Shown here: positions 41,870 through 56,210 of the stretch, one piece after another
Numbering within the stretch: position 1 is the first letter of the stretch
How the letters are laid out: each line of letters starts with the position of its first letter
Source: DATFQE01 sp963733845
GTDB taxonomy: Bacteria > Actinomycetota > Thermoleophilia > Gaiellales > Gaiellaceae
Length of the DNA: 64,000 nucleotides
Direction: 5' to 3'
NCBI GenBank assembly: GCA_963733845.1
Contig: CAVTEM010000012.1
Location: forward strand, 466,446-530,445
Notes under the pieces: model-generated
Told to the model about the DNA's origin: nothing
Database searches by the model: none
What the model saw: the letters and a program-made list of their open reading frames with translations, nothing else
Program-made: the position numbers and the translations under genes

Positions 41870-42469
41870 CTAGTCCTCCGTTTGCTCAGACTCGGCGGCC
41901 GGCGTCTCGGCGCTGGGCGCCTCGGTCTCCGCCGGCTGCGAAGCGGGCTTCTTCGACCGCTTCTTCTTCTTGCGCGGGTCGGCGGGCTCGCGGAGAGCCG
42001 TGGCCGTGCCGCCCGCGGCGGTGATCTTCTCGCGCGCGGTCCCGGAGAACGCGTGCGCGGTGACGGACAGCTTCTTCGTGAGCTCGCCCTGGCCGAGGAT
42101 CTTCACGTCGGCGCGCGTGTTCTTGAGCAGGCCTTTCTCGACGAGCGCCTCGACGTTGACGGTGTCGCCGTCGGCGAACACGCGCTCGAGCTCGCGGAGG
42201 TTGACGGGCTGCGTGTAGGTGCGGAACGGGCCGATCGGCATCGCGTCCTTCGACGTCGCGCCGCGCTGCTTGCCGACGCGCATGTAGAGCGGCATCTGCC
42301 CGCCCTCGAAGCCGGCGCGCATCTTGTGCGAGCCCGAGCGTGACTTCTGGCCCTTGATCCCGCGGCCGGAGTAGCGACCCTTGCCCGAGCCGAGGCCGCG
42401 GCCGACGCGTTTGCGGTCGACGCGCTTCTGCACGGGCTTCAGGTTGGAGAGGTTCAGGTCCTCAGGCAT
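41870..42469 (-). CDS. rplO: 50S ribosomal protein L15 with charged C-terminal extension
   Basis: 199 residues against about 145 usual. The core is standard (RVGRGLGSGKGRYSGRGIKG, KVKILG-like VKILGQGELTKKLSVTAHAF). After a lysine cluster (PRKKKKRSKKP) comes an Ala/Glu/Pro/Ser tail (AETEAPSAETPAAESEQTED). Similar tails occur on S3, S5, S17 and L22 of this cluster. Starts eight bases inside rpmD. Confidence 0.95.
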   Translation of the reverse strand: MPEDLNLSNLKPVQKRVDRKRVGRGLGSGKGRYSGRGIKGQKSRSGSHKMRAGFEGGQMPLYMRVGKQRGATSKDAMPIGPFRTYTQPVNLRELERVFADGDTVNVEALVEKGLLKNTRADVKILGQGELTKKLSVTAHAFSGTAREKITAAGGTATALREPADPRKKKKRSKKPASQPAETEAPSAETPAAESEQTED

Positions 42470-42650
42470 CTTCGACCTTCACGAGGTGACGGACCTTCCT
42501 CAGCATACCGGCGAGCTGCGGGCTCTCCTGGTGCTCGGCGGAGCGCCCGATCCGGCCCAGTCCGAGCGCGCGCAGCGTGCCGCGATGCCGCTCGCTCTGG
42601 CCGATCTGGCTGCGGACCTGGGTGATCTTGAGCTTGGTCTTGGCGGCCAT
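42462..42650 (-). CDS. rpmD: 50S ribosomal protein L30
   Basis: 62 residues; LKITQVRSQIGQSERHRGTL and LGRIGRSAEHQESPQLAGML are diagnostic. The ATG overlaps the restored rpsE stop (ATGA). Confidence 0.95.
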   Translation of the reverse strand: MAAKTKLKITQVRSQIGQSERHRGTLRALGLGRIGRSAEHQESPQLAGMLRKVRHLVKVEDA

Positions 42651-43376
42651 CAGCTCGTCTTCTTCGCCTTCGGCTTCTGCTCGCCCTCGCCGTCGCTCGC
42701 GGCGGCGGTTTCCTCGGCGCTACGCGCGCTGGTTTCCACGGGCTCAGGAGTCTCCTCGGCCGGCCTCGGCGGTCTCTTCGACCGGCTCGGCGGTCTCCAC
42801 GGCCTCGGGTGCCTCGACCGCGGCGGTCGCGACGGCCTCGGGCTCGGGCGCTGCTTCCTCTTCCTCGACCTTGCGCGGAGGGAGCACGTCCTTGATGCGC
42901 AGGCCGCGCATCTTGGCGACCTCCTCGGGCCGGCGCAGGTTCTGCAGGCCGTTCACCGTGGCGCGGAGCATGTTGATCGGGTTGGTCGTGCCGAGGCTCT
43001 TCGCGAGGATGTCGCGGATCCCGGCGAGCTCGAGCACCGCACGGACGCCGCCGCCGGCGATGACGCCCGTTCCCTCGCTCGCGGGGCGCAGGAGCACCCG
43101 CGCCGCATCGGAGCGCCCGATGATCTCGTGCGTGATCGTCGTGCCGTGCCTCGGGACGGTGAAGAGATTCTTCTTGGCGTCGTCGACGGCCTTGGAGATC
43201 GCGAGCGGGACCTCGCGCGCCTTGCCGTAGCCGACGCCGACGCGGTCGACCTCGTCGCCGATCACGACGAGCGCGGTGAACGAGAACCTGCGTCCGCCCT
43301 TGACCACCTTGGCGACGCGGTTGATCTCGACCACGCGCTCCTTGAGCTCCCTGCTTTCAGCGACGTTTACAGCCAT
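42650..43376 (-). CDS. rpsE: 30S ribosomal protein S5 with extended tail, frameshifted in the tail
   Basis: The S5 core is intact (VVKGGRRFSFTALVVIGDEV, VGYGKAREVPLAISKA, ASEGTGVIAGGGVRAVLELA). S5 controls mRNA unwinding and decoding fidelity. The uncorrected frame stops at 42744. Deleting one G near 42760-42761 continues an Ala/Glu/Pro tail (AEETPEPVETSARSAEET) to a Lys-rich end, and a TGA that overlaps the ATG of rpmD. The restored protein is 241 residues and the length closes in frame, so the indel is very likely an error. Confidence 0.93.
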
Positions 43377-43733
43377 CTAGAAGTTCAGCCCTCCCTCGCG
43401 CGCGCCCTCGGCGAGCGCCTTGACGCGTCCGTGGTAGAGGTAGCCGGCCCGGTCGAAGACGACGGTCTCGACCCCGGCCTTCTTCGCGTTCGCGGCCAGC
43501 AACTTGCCGACCTCCTTGGCCTGGTCGGTCTTGTTCCCCTTGAAGCCCTTCTTCAGGTTCAGCCAGGTCGCGGCCGCGAGGGTCTTCGCCTCGAGGTCGT
43601 CGATCAGCTGGGCCTCGATGCCCCGGTTCGAGCGGAACACGCACAGGCGCGGCCGCTCCGCGGTCCCGGAAACCTGTCGGCGCACGCGCTTGTGGCGGCG
43701 CTCGCGAGCCTGTCTGGTGGTCAGCTGTGGCAT
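43377..43733 (-). CDS. rplR: 50S ribosomal protein L18
   Basis: 118 residues; binds 5S rRNA with L5. RRHKRVRRQVSGTAERPRLC and VFDRAGYLYHGRVKALAEGA are diagnostic. Directly abuts rpsE. Confidence 0.96.
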   Translation of the reverse strand: MPQLTTRQARERRHKRVRRQVSGTAERPRLCVFRSNRGIEAQLIDDLEAKTLAAATWLNLKKGFKGNKTDQAKEVGKLLAANAKKAGVETVVFDRAGYLYHGRVKALAEGAREGGLNF

Positions 43734-43735
43734 GC

Positions 43736-44269
43736 CTACGCTCTCTTTCCGACCTTGCGGCGGACGTACTCGCCCTCGTAGCGGATCCCCTTGCCCTTGT
43801 AGGGCTCGGGCGGGCGGACCTTGCGGATCTCCGCCGCGATCTGGCCGACCTGTTGCTTGTCGATGCCTTTGACCACGATCTGGGTCGGTACCGGCACCTC
43901 GAACGTGATCCCCGCGGGCGCGTCCTTCACGACCGAGTGCGAGTAACCGACGTTGAGCTCGAGCGACGTGCCACGCAGCGAGGCGCGGTAGCCGACGCCC
44001 TGGATCTCGAGGCGCTTCTCGAAGCCCTTGGTGACGCCCTCGACCATGTTGGCGACGAGCGTTCGCGTGAGGCCGTGCAGCGCCCGGTCGTCGCCGCGCT
44101 CGGTCGGGCGCGTGACGACGATGGAGTCGCCGTCGCGCTCGATCTTCATGCGTTGCGGAACCTGCTGCTGCAACTCGCCCAGGGGCCCGTTGACCATCAC
44201 TCGGCCTGGGTCGAGGGCGACGTTCACGCCGCTCGGGATCTCGATGGGCTTGCGTCCGATCCGGCTCAT
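43736..44269 (-). CDS. rplF: 50S ribosomal protein L6
   Basis: 177 residues; near the factor-binding site. MSRIGRKPIEIPSGVNVALD at the start; LEIQGVGYRASLRG and PEPYKGKGIRYEGEYVRRK at the end. ATG at 44269 is chosen; an upstream in-frame start would add 11 non-homologous residues inside rpsH. Confidence 0.96.
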   Translation of the reverse strand: MSRIGRKPIEIPSGVNVALDPGRVMVNGPLGELQQQVPQRMKIERDGDSIVVTRPTERGDDRALHGLTRTLVANMVEGVTKGFEKRLEIQGVGYRASLRGTSLELNVGYSHSVVKDAPAGITFEVPVPTQIVVKGIDKQQVGQIAAEIRKVRPPEPYKGKGIRYEGEYVRRKVGKRA

Positions 44270-44273
44270 CTCG

Positions 44274-44669
<396 letters not shown>

Positions 44670-44678
44670 CGTCTCTCC

Positions 44679-44864
44679 TTACCAGCTGCTCTTGGTCATG
44701 CCGGGGATCGCGCCCTGGTGGGCTAGTTGGCGCAGGCAGATCCGGCAGAGCCCGAACTTGCGGTAGACCGCGCGCGGGCGTCCGCAGCGGTTGCAGCGCG
44801 TGTACTTGCGCACTTTGTACCGCGGCTCGCGGGCTGCCTTCGCGATCAGGGACTTCTTGGCCAT
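44679..44864 (-). CDS. rpsN: 30S ribosomal protein S14 type Z
   Basis: 61 residues, the short zinc-binding form: CNRCGRPRAVYRKFGLCRIC supplies the four Cys. ATG shares one base with the rplE stop (TAATG). Confidence 0.96.
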   Translation of the reverse strand: MAKKSLIAKAAREPRYKVRKYTRCNRCGRPRAVYRKFGLCRICLRQLAHQGAIPGMTKSSW

Positions 44865-45457
44865 TACTGGTCTTCGCTCCTTTGCTCGCCGGCGAACGGC
44901 AGGCCGAGCGACCGCAGGAGCGCCAGCCCCTGCTCGTCGTCCTCGGCGGTGGTCGTGATGGCGACGTCGAGGCCGCGCACGGCGGGAATCGCGTCGTAAT
45001 CGATCTCCGGGAAGATGATCTGCTCGCGGATGCCGAGCGAGTAGTTCCCTCGGCCGTCGAACGAGCGCGGGTTGAGCCCGCGGAAGTCGCGGATGCGCGG
45101 GAGCGCGATCGAGACGAGCCGGTCGAGGAACTCCCACATGCGGGCGCCGCGCAGTGTCACACGCGCGCCGATCGGCATGCCGGTGCGAATCTTGAAGCCG
45201 GCGATCGACGTCCTGGCGCGGCGCAACTGCGCCCGCTGGCCGGCGATGGTGGAGAGCTCCTCGATCGCGCTGTCGAGCGCCTTCGCGTCGGTCTTGCCCT
45301 CGCCGACGCCCATGTTCAGCGTGATCTTCGTGATCTGCGGAACCTGCATCACGGTCGAGAGGCCGAGCTGCTCCTTGAGCTCGCCGCGGAGCTCCTCGTC
45401 GAAGCGCTGCTTGAGACGCGGCACGTACGTCGTTTTCTCTGCGGTCTTGGTGGCCAT
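44864..45457 (-). CDS. rplE: 50S ribosomal protein L5
   Basis: 197 residues; 5S rRNA-binding and head-bridge protein. QVPQITKITLNMGVGEGKTD, and GMPIGARVTLRGARMWEFLD, are diagnostic. The stop overlaps rpsN and the start overlaps rplX by one base. Confidence 0.96.
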   Translation of the reverse strand: MATKTAEKTTYVPRLKQRFDEELRGELKEQLGLSTVMQVPQITKITLNMGVGEGKTDAKALDSAIEELSTIAGQRAQLRRARTSIAGFKIRTGMPIGARVTLRGARMWEFLDRLVSIALPRIRDFRGLNPRSFDGRGNYSLGIREQIIFPEIDYDAIPAVRGLDVAITTTAEDDEQGLALLRSLGLPFAGEQRSEDQ

Positions 45458-45828
45458 TACCTGTCGATCTCCTGGCGACAGTCGTCGCGCCGGCAGACGC
45501 GGACCGCCTGGTGTTTGTCCTTGAAGTCCTTGATCTGGATCCCGACGCGGGTCGGGCGGTTGCAGACGGGGCAGACGACCATGACCTTGTCGACCGGGAC
45601 GGGAGCGGCCTTCTCGATCACTCCGCCCGGCTGGATCTGGGCCTGGCCCATCCGGCTCGGGCTCGAGATCGGGCGCGGCTTCGTGTGCCGCTTGACCATG
45701 TTGAGGTTCTCGACGATCACGCGGCGCTCGCCGGGCCGCGCCTCGAGGACGCGTCCCTGCTTGCCGCGGTCCTTCCCGCTCAGCATCTGAACGAGATCGC
45801 CCTTCTTCACTTTCATCTTGGTCGTCAT
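45457..45828 (-). CDS. rplX: 50S ribosomal protein L24
   Basis: 123 residues; assembly-initiator KOW protein (VKKGDLVQMLSGKDRGKQGR). The C-terminal part has four Cys (CPVCNRP and CRRDDC) that probably form a zinc ribbon, making it longer than the usual 103-105 residues. Confidence 0.95.
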   Translation of the reverse strand: MTTKMKVKKGDLVQMLSGKDRGKQGRVLEARPGERRVIVENLNMVKRHTKPRPISSPSRMGQAQIQPGGVIEKAAPVPVDKVMVVCPVCNRPTRVGIQIKDFKDKHQAVRVCRRDDCRQEIDR

Positions 45829-45829
45829 T

Positions 45830-46198
45830 TCAGAGCACCTCTGGAGCCAGGCTCACGATCTTCATGAAGTTCTTGTCACGCAACTCGCGGGCGACAGGCC
45901 CGAAAATGCGCGTCCCACGAGGGTTGCGGGCAGCGTCGATGATCACCGCCGCGTTCTCGTCGAACGAGATCAGGGTACCGTCATCGCGGCCGTACGGTTT
46001 CTTCGTCCTGACGACGACCGCGCGAACGACCTCGCCCTTCTTGATCGCGCCCTGCGGCGTCGCCGTCTTGACGGTGCCGACGATCACATCACCCACCCGC
46101 GCGTAGCGGCGCTTGGAGCCGCCGAGCACGCGGATGCAGAGCAGCTCGCGGGCGCCCGTGTTGTCGGCGACCTTGAGGCGGCTTTCCTGCTGGATCAC
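45830..46198 (-). CDS. rplN: 50S ribosomal protein L14
   Basis: 122 residues from GTG 46198: VIQQESRLKVADNTGARELL and the C-terminal FMKIVSLAPEVL are diagnostic. It overlaps the rpsQ stop by four bases (GTGA). Confidence 0.96.
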   Translation of the reverse strand: MIQQESRLKVADNTGARELLCIRVLGGSKRRYARVGDVIVGTVKTATPQGAIKKGEVVRAVVVRTKKPYGRDDGTLISFDENAAVIIDAARNPRGTRIFGPVARELRDKNFMKIVSLAPEVL

Positions 46199-47158
46199 TT
46201 GGCCTCCTCGACGACCTCGGCGAGGCGCCAGTTCTTGGTCTTCGACAGCGGCCGCGTCTCGACGATGCGGACGATGTCGCCCTGCTTTGCCACGTTCTGC
46301 TCGTCGTGCGCGTGGAACTTCTGCGTCCGGCGGACGACCTTCTTGTACCTGCGGTGCGCCTTGATCGTCTGCACCTGCACGACGATCGTCTTGTCCATCG
46401 CGCTCGAGACGACGACGCCCCGCCGCTCCTGGCGGCGGCCGCGGTCGGCCTCGGGCTTCGGCGTCCGTGTGATCGCCTTGCGCTCGGCCGGGCGCTCGCG
46501 CTTTGCCTTGGTGCGCTGACGGCGCAACGGGCGCGGCAGGCGCTTCTTCTTGCGCTTCGCAGGGGCCTCCTCGGCGGCGGTGGGGGCTTCGGCCGCAGGT
46601 GCCGGTGCGGCTGCCGGCTCCGGGGCGGCAGGAGCTTCTTCGGCCACGGGCTCTTCGGCCGGAGCTTCCTCGGCCACAGGCTCCTCGGCCACGGGCTCCT
46701 CGGCACGGCTCCTCGGCCGCGGGCTCCTCAGCAGGCGCCTCCTCGGCCACAGGCTCTTCGGCCGGAGCTTCCTCGGCCACGGGCTCCTCGACCCGGGCTC
46801 CTCAGCAGGCGCCTCCTCGGCCACAGGCTCTTCGGCCGGAGCTTCCTCGGCCACGGGCTCCTCGGCCGCGGGCTCCTCAGCAGGCGCTTCTTCGGCCACG
46901 GGCTCTTCGGCCGGAGCTTCCTCGGCCACAGGCTCCTCACCGCGGCTCCTCAGCAGGCGCCTCCTCGGCCACAGGCTCCTCGGCCACGGGCTCCTCGGCG
47001 GGCGCCTCCTCCGCCACAGCTTTCTCGGCCTTCGGCTTCGCCTTCGCGCGCGTGCGCTTCGGCTTCTCCTCGGCCGCGGGCGCCTCCGGTTGAGTCTCCT
47101 CGCCGGCTGTCTCGTTGGTGGTCTCTTCGACCTGGTTCTTGTCGTCTTTCTTCGCCAT
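46195..47158 (-). CDS. rpsQ: 30S ribosomal protein S17 with long Ala-Glu-Pro repeat N-terminal extension, frameshifted in the repeat
   Basis: The conserved S17 core is at the C-terminus (RGVVVSSAMDKTIVVQVQTI, FHAHDEQNVAKQGDIVRIVE, LSKTKNWRLAEVVEEA). In front of it lie about 240 more residues: an acidic/basic start (MAKKDDKNQVEETTNETAGE, KPKRTRAKAKPKAEK), many units of the type VAEEAPAEEP, an Ala/Pro segment and a Lys/Arg block (KRKKKRLPRPLRRQRTKAKR). The ATG at 47158 overlaps the rpmC stop (TAATG), which supports the long start. The repeat DNA contains about three frame changes (near 46935, 46795 and 46708); restored length is about 320 residues against 80-100 usual. Repeat count is uncertain. 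Confidence 0.88.
46640..47020 (-). repeat. Coding tandem repeats of about 30 bases (VAEEAPAEEP units)
   Basis: GTGGCCGAGGAAGCTCCGGC and close variants recur many times in direct orientation inside rpsQ. The units encode an Ala/Glu/Pro peptide. Slippage in polymerase or assembly easily explains the frame changes. There are no unique spacers, so it is not a CRISPR array. Confidence 0.85.
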
Positions 47159-47364
47159 TACCTCGTTCCCAGCGTGTTGGCCTCGCGTTCGGTGCGAACG
47201 GTCAGGATGCGTGCGATCTCGCGCTTGGCGAGCTTCAGGCGCGCGGGGTTTTCGAGCGCGCCGGTCGCCGACTGGAAGCGCAGGTTGAACAGCTCCTGCC
47301 TGCGCTCGGCCAGCGCCCGCTCCAGCTCGTCGTCGGACATGTCCCTCAGCTGCTTAGCCTTCAA
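47158..47364 (-). CDS. rpmC: 50S ribosomal protein L29
   Basis: 68 residues: MKAKQLRDMSDDELERALAE and LFNLRFQSATGALENPARLK are diagnostic. Its start lies 11 bases inside rplP, and its stop overlaps the rpsQ ATG. Confidence 0.96.
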   Translation of the reverse strand: MKAKQLRDMSDDELERALAERRQELFNLRFQSATGALENPARLKLAKREIARILTVRTEREANTLGTR

Positions 47365-47778
47365 AGAGATCAGCCTCTCTCTTCACGAACTTCGTCTTCA
47401 CGGGCAGCTTCTGGCCGGCGAGGCGGAGCGCCTCCTTGGCCAGCGGCTCCGGCACGCCTGCGAGCTCGAACATCACGCGGCCCGGCTTGATCACGGCGAC
47501 CCAGTGCTCCGGAGCGCCCTTGCCCGAACCCATGCGCGTCTCGGCCGGCTTCTGGGAGACGGGCTTGTCGGGGAAGACGTTGATCCAGACCTTGCCACCG
47601 CGCTTGATCTTGCGCGTCATCGCGATCCGGGCTGCCTCGATCTGGCGGTTGGTCACCCAGCCGTTGTCGAGCGCCTTGATCCCGTAGTCGCCGAACTGCA
47701 CGGTCGTCTGGCCCTTCGCGTAGCCGCGACGGCGGCCGCGCTGCTGCTTGCGGTACTTCGTCTTGCGAGGCAGCAGCA

Positions 47779-47779
<1 letters not shown>
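47354..47779 (-). CDS. rplP: 50S ribosomal protein L16
   Basis: 141 residues; contacts A-site tRNA. MLLPRKTKYRKQQRGRRRGY and KGAPEHWVAVIKPGRVMFEL are diagnostic. GTG start overlapping the restored rpsC stop (TAGTG). Confidence 0.96.
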
Positions 47780-48799
<1,020 letters not shown>

Positions 48800-48800
<1 letters not shown>

Positions 48801-49346
48801 TAGGCCTCCGTCTCTTCCTTCTTCTTGCGCGTGCGCGCGGTCGTCTTCTTGGGCTTGCGGCCTTCGGCGCTGCCGCTAGCGGTTCACTGGCCTCGGCCTG
48901 CTTCGGCTCGGCGGCCTCTCGCTCGGCCTTCGGGGCCGCCTTGCGGCGCGGAGCGCGCTTCGGCTTCTCCTCGGCCGGCGGCTCAGCGGCAGCGCTACGC
49001 GCCCTAGCTCAGCCTGCTCCGGGACCGGCGCGAGCTTGATCGTGATGTGGCAGGTCCGCTTGTGGATCCGGGCCGCGCGGCCGCGCGCACGGGGGCGCCA
49101 GCGCTTGATCGTCGGGCCCTCGTCCACGTAGGCAGCCGAGACGCGCAGGTCGTCGCCGAACAGGCCGTGATTGGCCTCCGCGTTGGCGACGGCCGAGCGC
49201 AGCACCTTCTCGATCTCGCGCGCCGCAGCACGCGTCGTGAAGGCGAGCACGGTCCGGGCCTCGGGCACGCTGCGCCCGCGGATGTGATCCGTGACCAGCC
49301 GTGCCTTGCGGGGCGAGATCCGCACCCACTTGGCCTCGGCGCGCAC
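48800..49346 (-). CDS. rplV: 50S ribosomal protein L22 with Lys/Ala-rich tail, frameshifted in the tail
   Basis: The core is intact (AKWVRISPRKARLVTDHIRG, FTTRAAAREIEKVLRSAVAN, RAARIHKRTCHITIKLAPVP); L22 lines the exit tunnel. After the core the frame is lost. In other frames EPPAEEKPKRAPRRKAAPKA and RKPKKTTARTRKKKEETEA continue to a TAA that overlaps the rpsC ATG, so two or more indels lie at about 48865-49015. The start is uncertain. GTG 49346 is the first standard start; a CTG at 49379, overlapping the rpsS stop region and preceded by GAGGTGAAG, would add 11 residues (LSTAATEERQE). Confidence 0.9.
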
Positions 49347-49375
49347 CTCCTGGCGCTCCTCTGTCGCGGCCGTGC

Positions 49376-49653
49376 TCAGCGCTTCACCTCGGTCTTGCGG
49401 TCGCCGGAGTGGCCGCGGAACGTCCGCGTCGGCGCGAACTCGCCCAGCTTGTGGCCGACCATCTGCTCGGTGACGAACACGGGCACGTGCTTGCGGCCGT
49501 CGTGGACGGCGATCGTGTGCCCGACCATCTCCGGGAAGATCGTCGAGGACCGGGACCAGGTCCGGATCATCCGCTTCTCGTTCGTGGCGTTCATCGCCTC
49601 GATGCGGCCCATCAGCCGCTCCTCGACGAACGGCCCCTTCTTGGAGCTACGAC

Positions 49654-49657
<4 letters not shown>
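49376..49657 (-). CDS. rpsS: 30S ribosomal protein S19
   Basis: 93 residues from ATG 49657: SRSSKKGPFVEERLMGRIEA, and GEFAPTRTFRGHSGDRKTEV at the end. Overlaps rplB by four bases. Confidence 0.96.
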
Positions 49658-50496
<839 letters not shown>

Positions 50497-50498
50497 GA

Positions 50499-50795
50499 CT
50501 AGACCTGAGCCCCCTCGAAGATCTCGATCGTCTCGCCCTCGCGCACCTGCACGATGGCCTTCTTCCAGCCCGGCCGGCGGCCGCGGGTCATCCCGCGCCG
50601 CTTCGGCTTCGACTTCACGCGCGAGATGTTGACGCTCTCCACGTGGACCTCGAACAGCTGCTCGACGGCCTGGCGGACCTGGGTCTTGTGCGCGTCGGGG
50701 TGGACGCGGAACGAGTACTTGCGGTCCTCGATCAGGCTGTAGCTCTTCTCCGACACCACCGGCGCCAGAAGGACTTCGTTCGGATGCAGGCTCAC
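50499..50795 (-). CDS. rplW: 50S ribosomal protein L23
   Basis: 98 residues; docking site for trigger factor and SRP at the tunnel exit. LLAPVVSEKSYSLIEDRKYS, VHVESVNISRVKSKPKRRGM. Overlaps rplD by four bases. Confidence 0.96.
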   Translation of the reverse strand: MSLHPNEVLLAPVVSEKSYSLIEDRKYSFRVHPDAHKTQVRQAVEQLFEVHVESVNISRVKSKPKRRGMTRGRRPGWKKAIVQVREGETIEIFEGAQV

Positions 50796-51424
50796 GAGGA
50801 GGCCCTCCTCTCGACGAGCTCGCGCGCGGCCTCGGTCACGAGCAGCGAGCGCGCCCAGACGACGGCGGCCACCTCGAGCTCCGACGGGACGGTGATGAGC
50901 ACGCGCTCGAGGTTGCGGAACGACTTGATCAGCGTCTCCTCGTCCTCTTGCGCGACGATGACCACGGGCAGCTGCTGGTCCCAGGCGGAGAGCAGCGCGA
51001 CCGCCTGCTTCGTCGAGGGCTCAGCGAACGCGCCTCCGTCGACGAAAGCGAGCGTGCCGGCCGCGGCGTGGGCCGAGAGCGCGGAGCGCATGGCGGCCTT
51101 GTGCGCCTTCTTGTTGACCTTGACCGAGAAATCTCGGGGCGTCGGCGGGAAGGCGACGCCGCCGCCCGTGAACTGCGGAGCGCGGATCGTCCCGGCGCGG
51201 GCGCGCCCGGTGCCCTTCTGGCGCCAGGGCTTGGCGCGGCCGCCGGCCACGAGCCCGCGGCTCTTGGCGGCGCGCGTACCCGCGCGATTGGCGTTCAGCT
51301 CGGCCCGCACGGCTTCGTGAACGAGGTGAGGCTTCACCTCGGCGCCGTAGACCGCGGCCTCGAGGGTGACCTGCTTGCCCGCCTTGCCGGCGGCATCGAG
51401 AAGCGGAGCCTTAGGCGCGGCCAC
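50792..51424 (-). CDS. rplD: 50S ribosomal protein L4
   Basis: 210 residues; tunnel protein and, in some bacteria, autoregulator of the S10 operon. VAGGRAKPWRQKGTGRARAG and TPRDFSVKVNKKAHKAAMRS are diagnostic. It overlaps rplC by 14 bases. Confidence 0.96.
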   Translation of the reverse strand: MAAPKAPLLDAAGKAGKQVTLEAAVYGAEVKPHLVHEAVRAELNANRAGTRAAKSRGLVAGGRAKPWRQKGTGRARAGTIRAPQFTGGGVAFPPTPRDFSVKVNKKAHKAAMRSALSAHAAAGTLAFVDGGAFAEPSTKQAVALLSAWDQQLPVVIVAQEDEETLIKSFRNLERVLITVPSELEVAAVVWARSLLVTEAARELVERRASS

Positions 51425-52043
51425 GGTTCGTGTCCTCCCTGATCTCGACGAAGCCGTTCTTCGGGCCGGGCACGGCGCCCTTGAGCACGAGCAGGTTTTG
51501 CTCCGGCTCGACGCTGTGCACCACGAGGCCCACCTGCGTGACGCGCTTGCCGCCCATGCGACCGGCCATCTTCATCCCCTTGAACACGCGCGAGGGCGTG
51601 GCCGATGCGCCGATCGAGCCGCGCTGGCGGATGTTGTGCGAGCCGTGGCTCATCGGGCCGCGCGAGAAGTTGTGCCGCTTGATCGTGCCCGCGAAGCCCT
51701 TGCCGATCCCGGTGCCCGCGACCTTCACGCGGTCGCCGGGCGTGAACGCCTCGACCGTGACGGTCTCGCCGGGGGTGAGCTCGCTCCGGCCGCGCAGCTC
51801 GACGAGCCGGCGATGCGCGCCGACGTCGTTCTTCTTCAGATGGCCGAGCTCGCCCTTGCTGAGCTTGCGGTCGGCCACCTCGTCGAACGCGAGCTGGACG
51901 GCGTCGTAGCCGTCCTCGGCCTCGGTCCGCACGGTGACGACCGGGCAGGGGCCTGCCTGGATCACGGTCACGGGCGTCATCGAGCCCGTCTCCGGGTCGA
52001 AGATCTGGGTCATGCCCAGCTTCTTTCCGAGGATGCCTTTCAC
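51411..52043 (-). CDS. rplC: 50S ribosomal protein L3
   Basis: 210 residues; early assembly protein at the peptidyl-transferase centre. MKGILGKKLGMTQIFDPETG, GTIKRHNFSRGPMSHGSHNI, and GRMGGKRVTQVGLVV are diagnostic. Confidence 0.97.
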   Translation of the reverse strand: MKGILGKKLGMTQIFDPETGSMTPVTVIQAGPCPVVTVRTEAEDGYDAVQLAFDEVADRKLSKGELGHLKKNDVGAHRRLVELRGRSELTPGETVTVEAFTPGDRVKVAGTGIGKGFAGTIKRHNFSRGPMSHGSHNIRQRGSIGASATPSRVFKGMKMAGRMGGKRVTQVGLVVHSVEPEQNLLVLKGAVPGPKNGFVEIREDTNRGRA

Positions 52044-52050
52044 GTCAGTC

Positions 52051-52359
52051 CTAGAGCTTGATCTCGATGTCGACCCCGGCCGGGAGGTCGAGCCGCATCA
52101 GCGAGTCGACCGTCTTCGGCGTCGGGCTGTGGATGTCGATCAGCCGCTTGTGCGTCCGGATCTCGAAGTGCTCACGCGAGTCCTTGTCCTTGAACGGACT
52201 CCGGATCACGGTGTAGACGTTCTTCTCCGTCGGCAGCGGCACGGGACCGGTGATGGTCGCGCCGGTGCGCTGAGCAGTCTCGACGATCTGCGAGGCAGAC
52301 CGGTCGAGCTGGGTGTGGTCGTACCCCTTGAGGCGGATACGGATTTTCTGCTGTGCCAC
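52051..52359 (-). CDS. rpsJ: 30S ribosomal protein S10
   Basis: 102 residues; also the NusG/NusB partner in antitermination. IRIRLKGYDHTQLDRSASQI, and FEIRTHKRLIDIHSPTPKTV. GTG start. The 67-base gap up to tuf contains TTGAGC and TCTAGC at non-ideal spacing, so an internal promoter is uncertain. Confidence 0.97.
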   Translation of the reverse strand: MAQQKIRIRLKGYDHTQLDRSASQIVETAQRTGATITGPVPLPTEKNVYTVIRSPFKDKDSREHFEIRTHKRLIDIHSPTPKTVDSLMRLDLPAGVDIEIKL

Positions 52360-52426
52360 GGCGGCCTACGGCCCCCAGCTAGACGTGCACGAGGTTGTTG
52401 TCTGCTCAAGCGCACCGGCACTCCCA

Positions 52427-53617
<1,191 letters not shown>

Positions 53618-53635
53618 TCTCTCCTCCGGGTCTCC

Positions 53636-55734
<2,099 letters not shown>

Positions 55735-55739
55735 GGCGG

Positions 55740-56210
55740 CTACCACCTGTAGTGCGCGAAGGCCTTGTTGGCCTGCGCCATCCGGTAGATGTCGTCCTTC
55801 TTCTTGAACGCGCCGCCCTGCTGGTTGAGCGCGTCGAGGAGCTCGTTCGCCAGCTTCTCCTCCATGTGCTTCTCGCGGCGGTCGCGCGCGAACTGGACGA
55901 GCCAGCGCACGGCGAGCGTGCGCGCGCGGCGCTGCGGGACCTCGACGGGTACCTGGTAGTTCGCGCCGCCGACGCGGCGGGAGCGCACCTCGAGGACCGG
56001 CGTCACGGTCTTGACCGCCTGCTCGAGCACCTCGAGCGGCGGCTTGCCCGTCTTGGCGCCGACGCGGTCGAGGGCGTCGTAGACGATCTTCTCGGCGGTG
56101 GACTTCTTGCCGTCCAGCATCACCTTGTTGATCACCTGCGTGACCAGGCGCGAGTTGTACACGGGGTCCGGAGCGAGCTCGCGGACCTGGATCTCTGCAC
56201 GGCGTGGCAT
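55740..56210 (-). CDS. rpsG: 30S ribosomal protein S7
   Basis: 156 residues; organises the 30S head. MPRRAEIQVRELAPDPVYNS, VINKVMLDGKKSTAEKIVYD, and the C-terminal DIYRMAQANKAFAHYRW. Unbroken. The ATG overlaps the restored rpsL stop (TGATG). Confidence 0.97.
   Translation of the reverse strand: MPRRAEIQVRELAPDPVYNSRLVTQVINKVMLDGKKSTAEKIVYDALDRVGAKTGKPPLEVLEQAVKTVTPVLEVRSRRVGGANYQVPVEVPQRRARTLAVRWLVQFARDRREKHMEEKLANELLDALNQQGGAFKKKDDIYRMAQANKAFAHYRW

Noticed and set aside
46640..47020. Tandem repeats as a CRISPR array
   Set aside because: Units are directly adjacent, encode a peptide inside rpsQ, and have no unique spacers.
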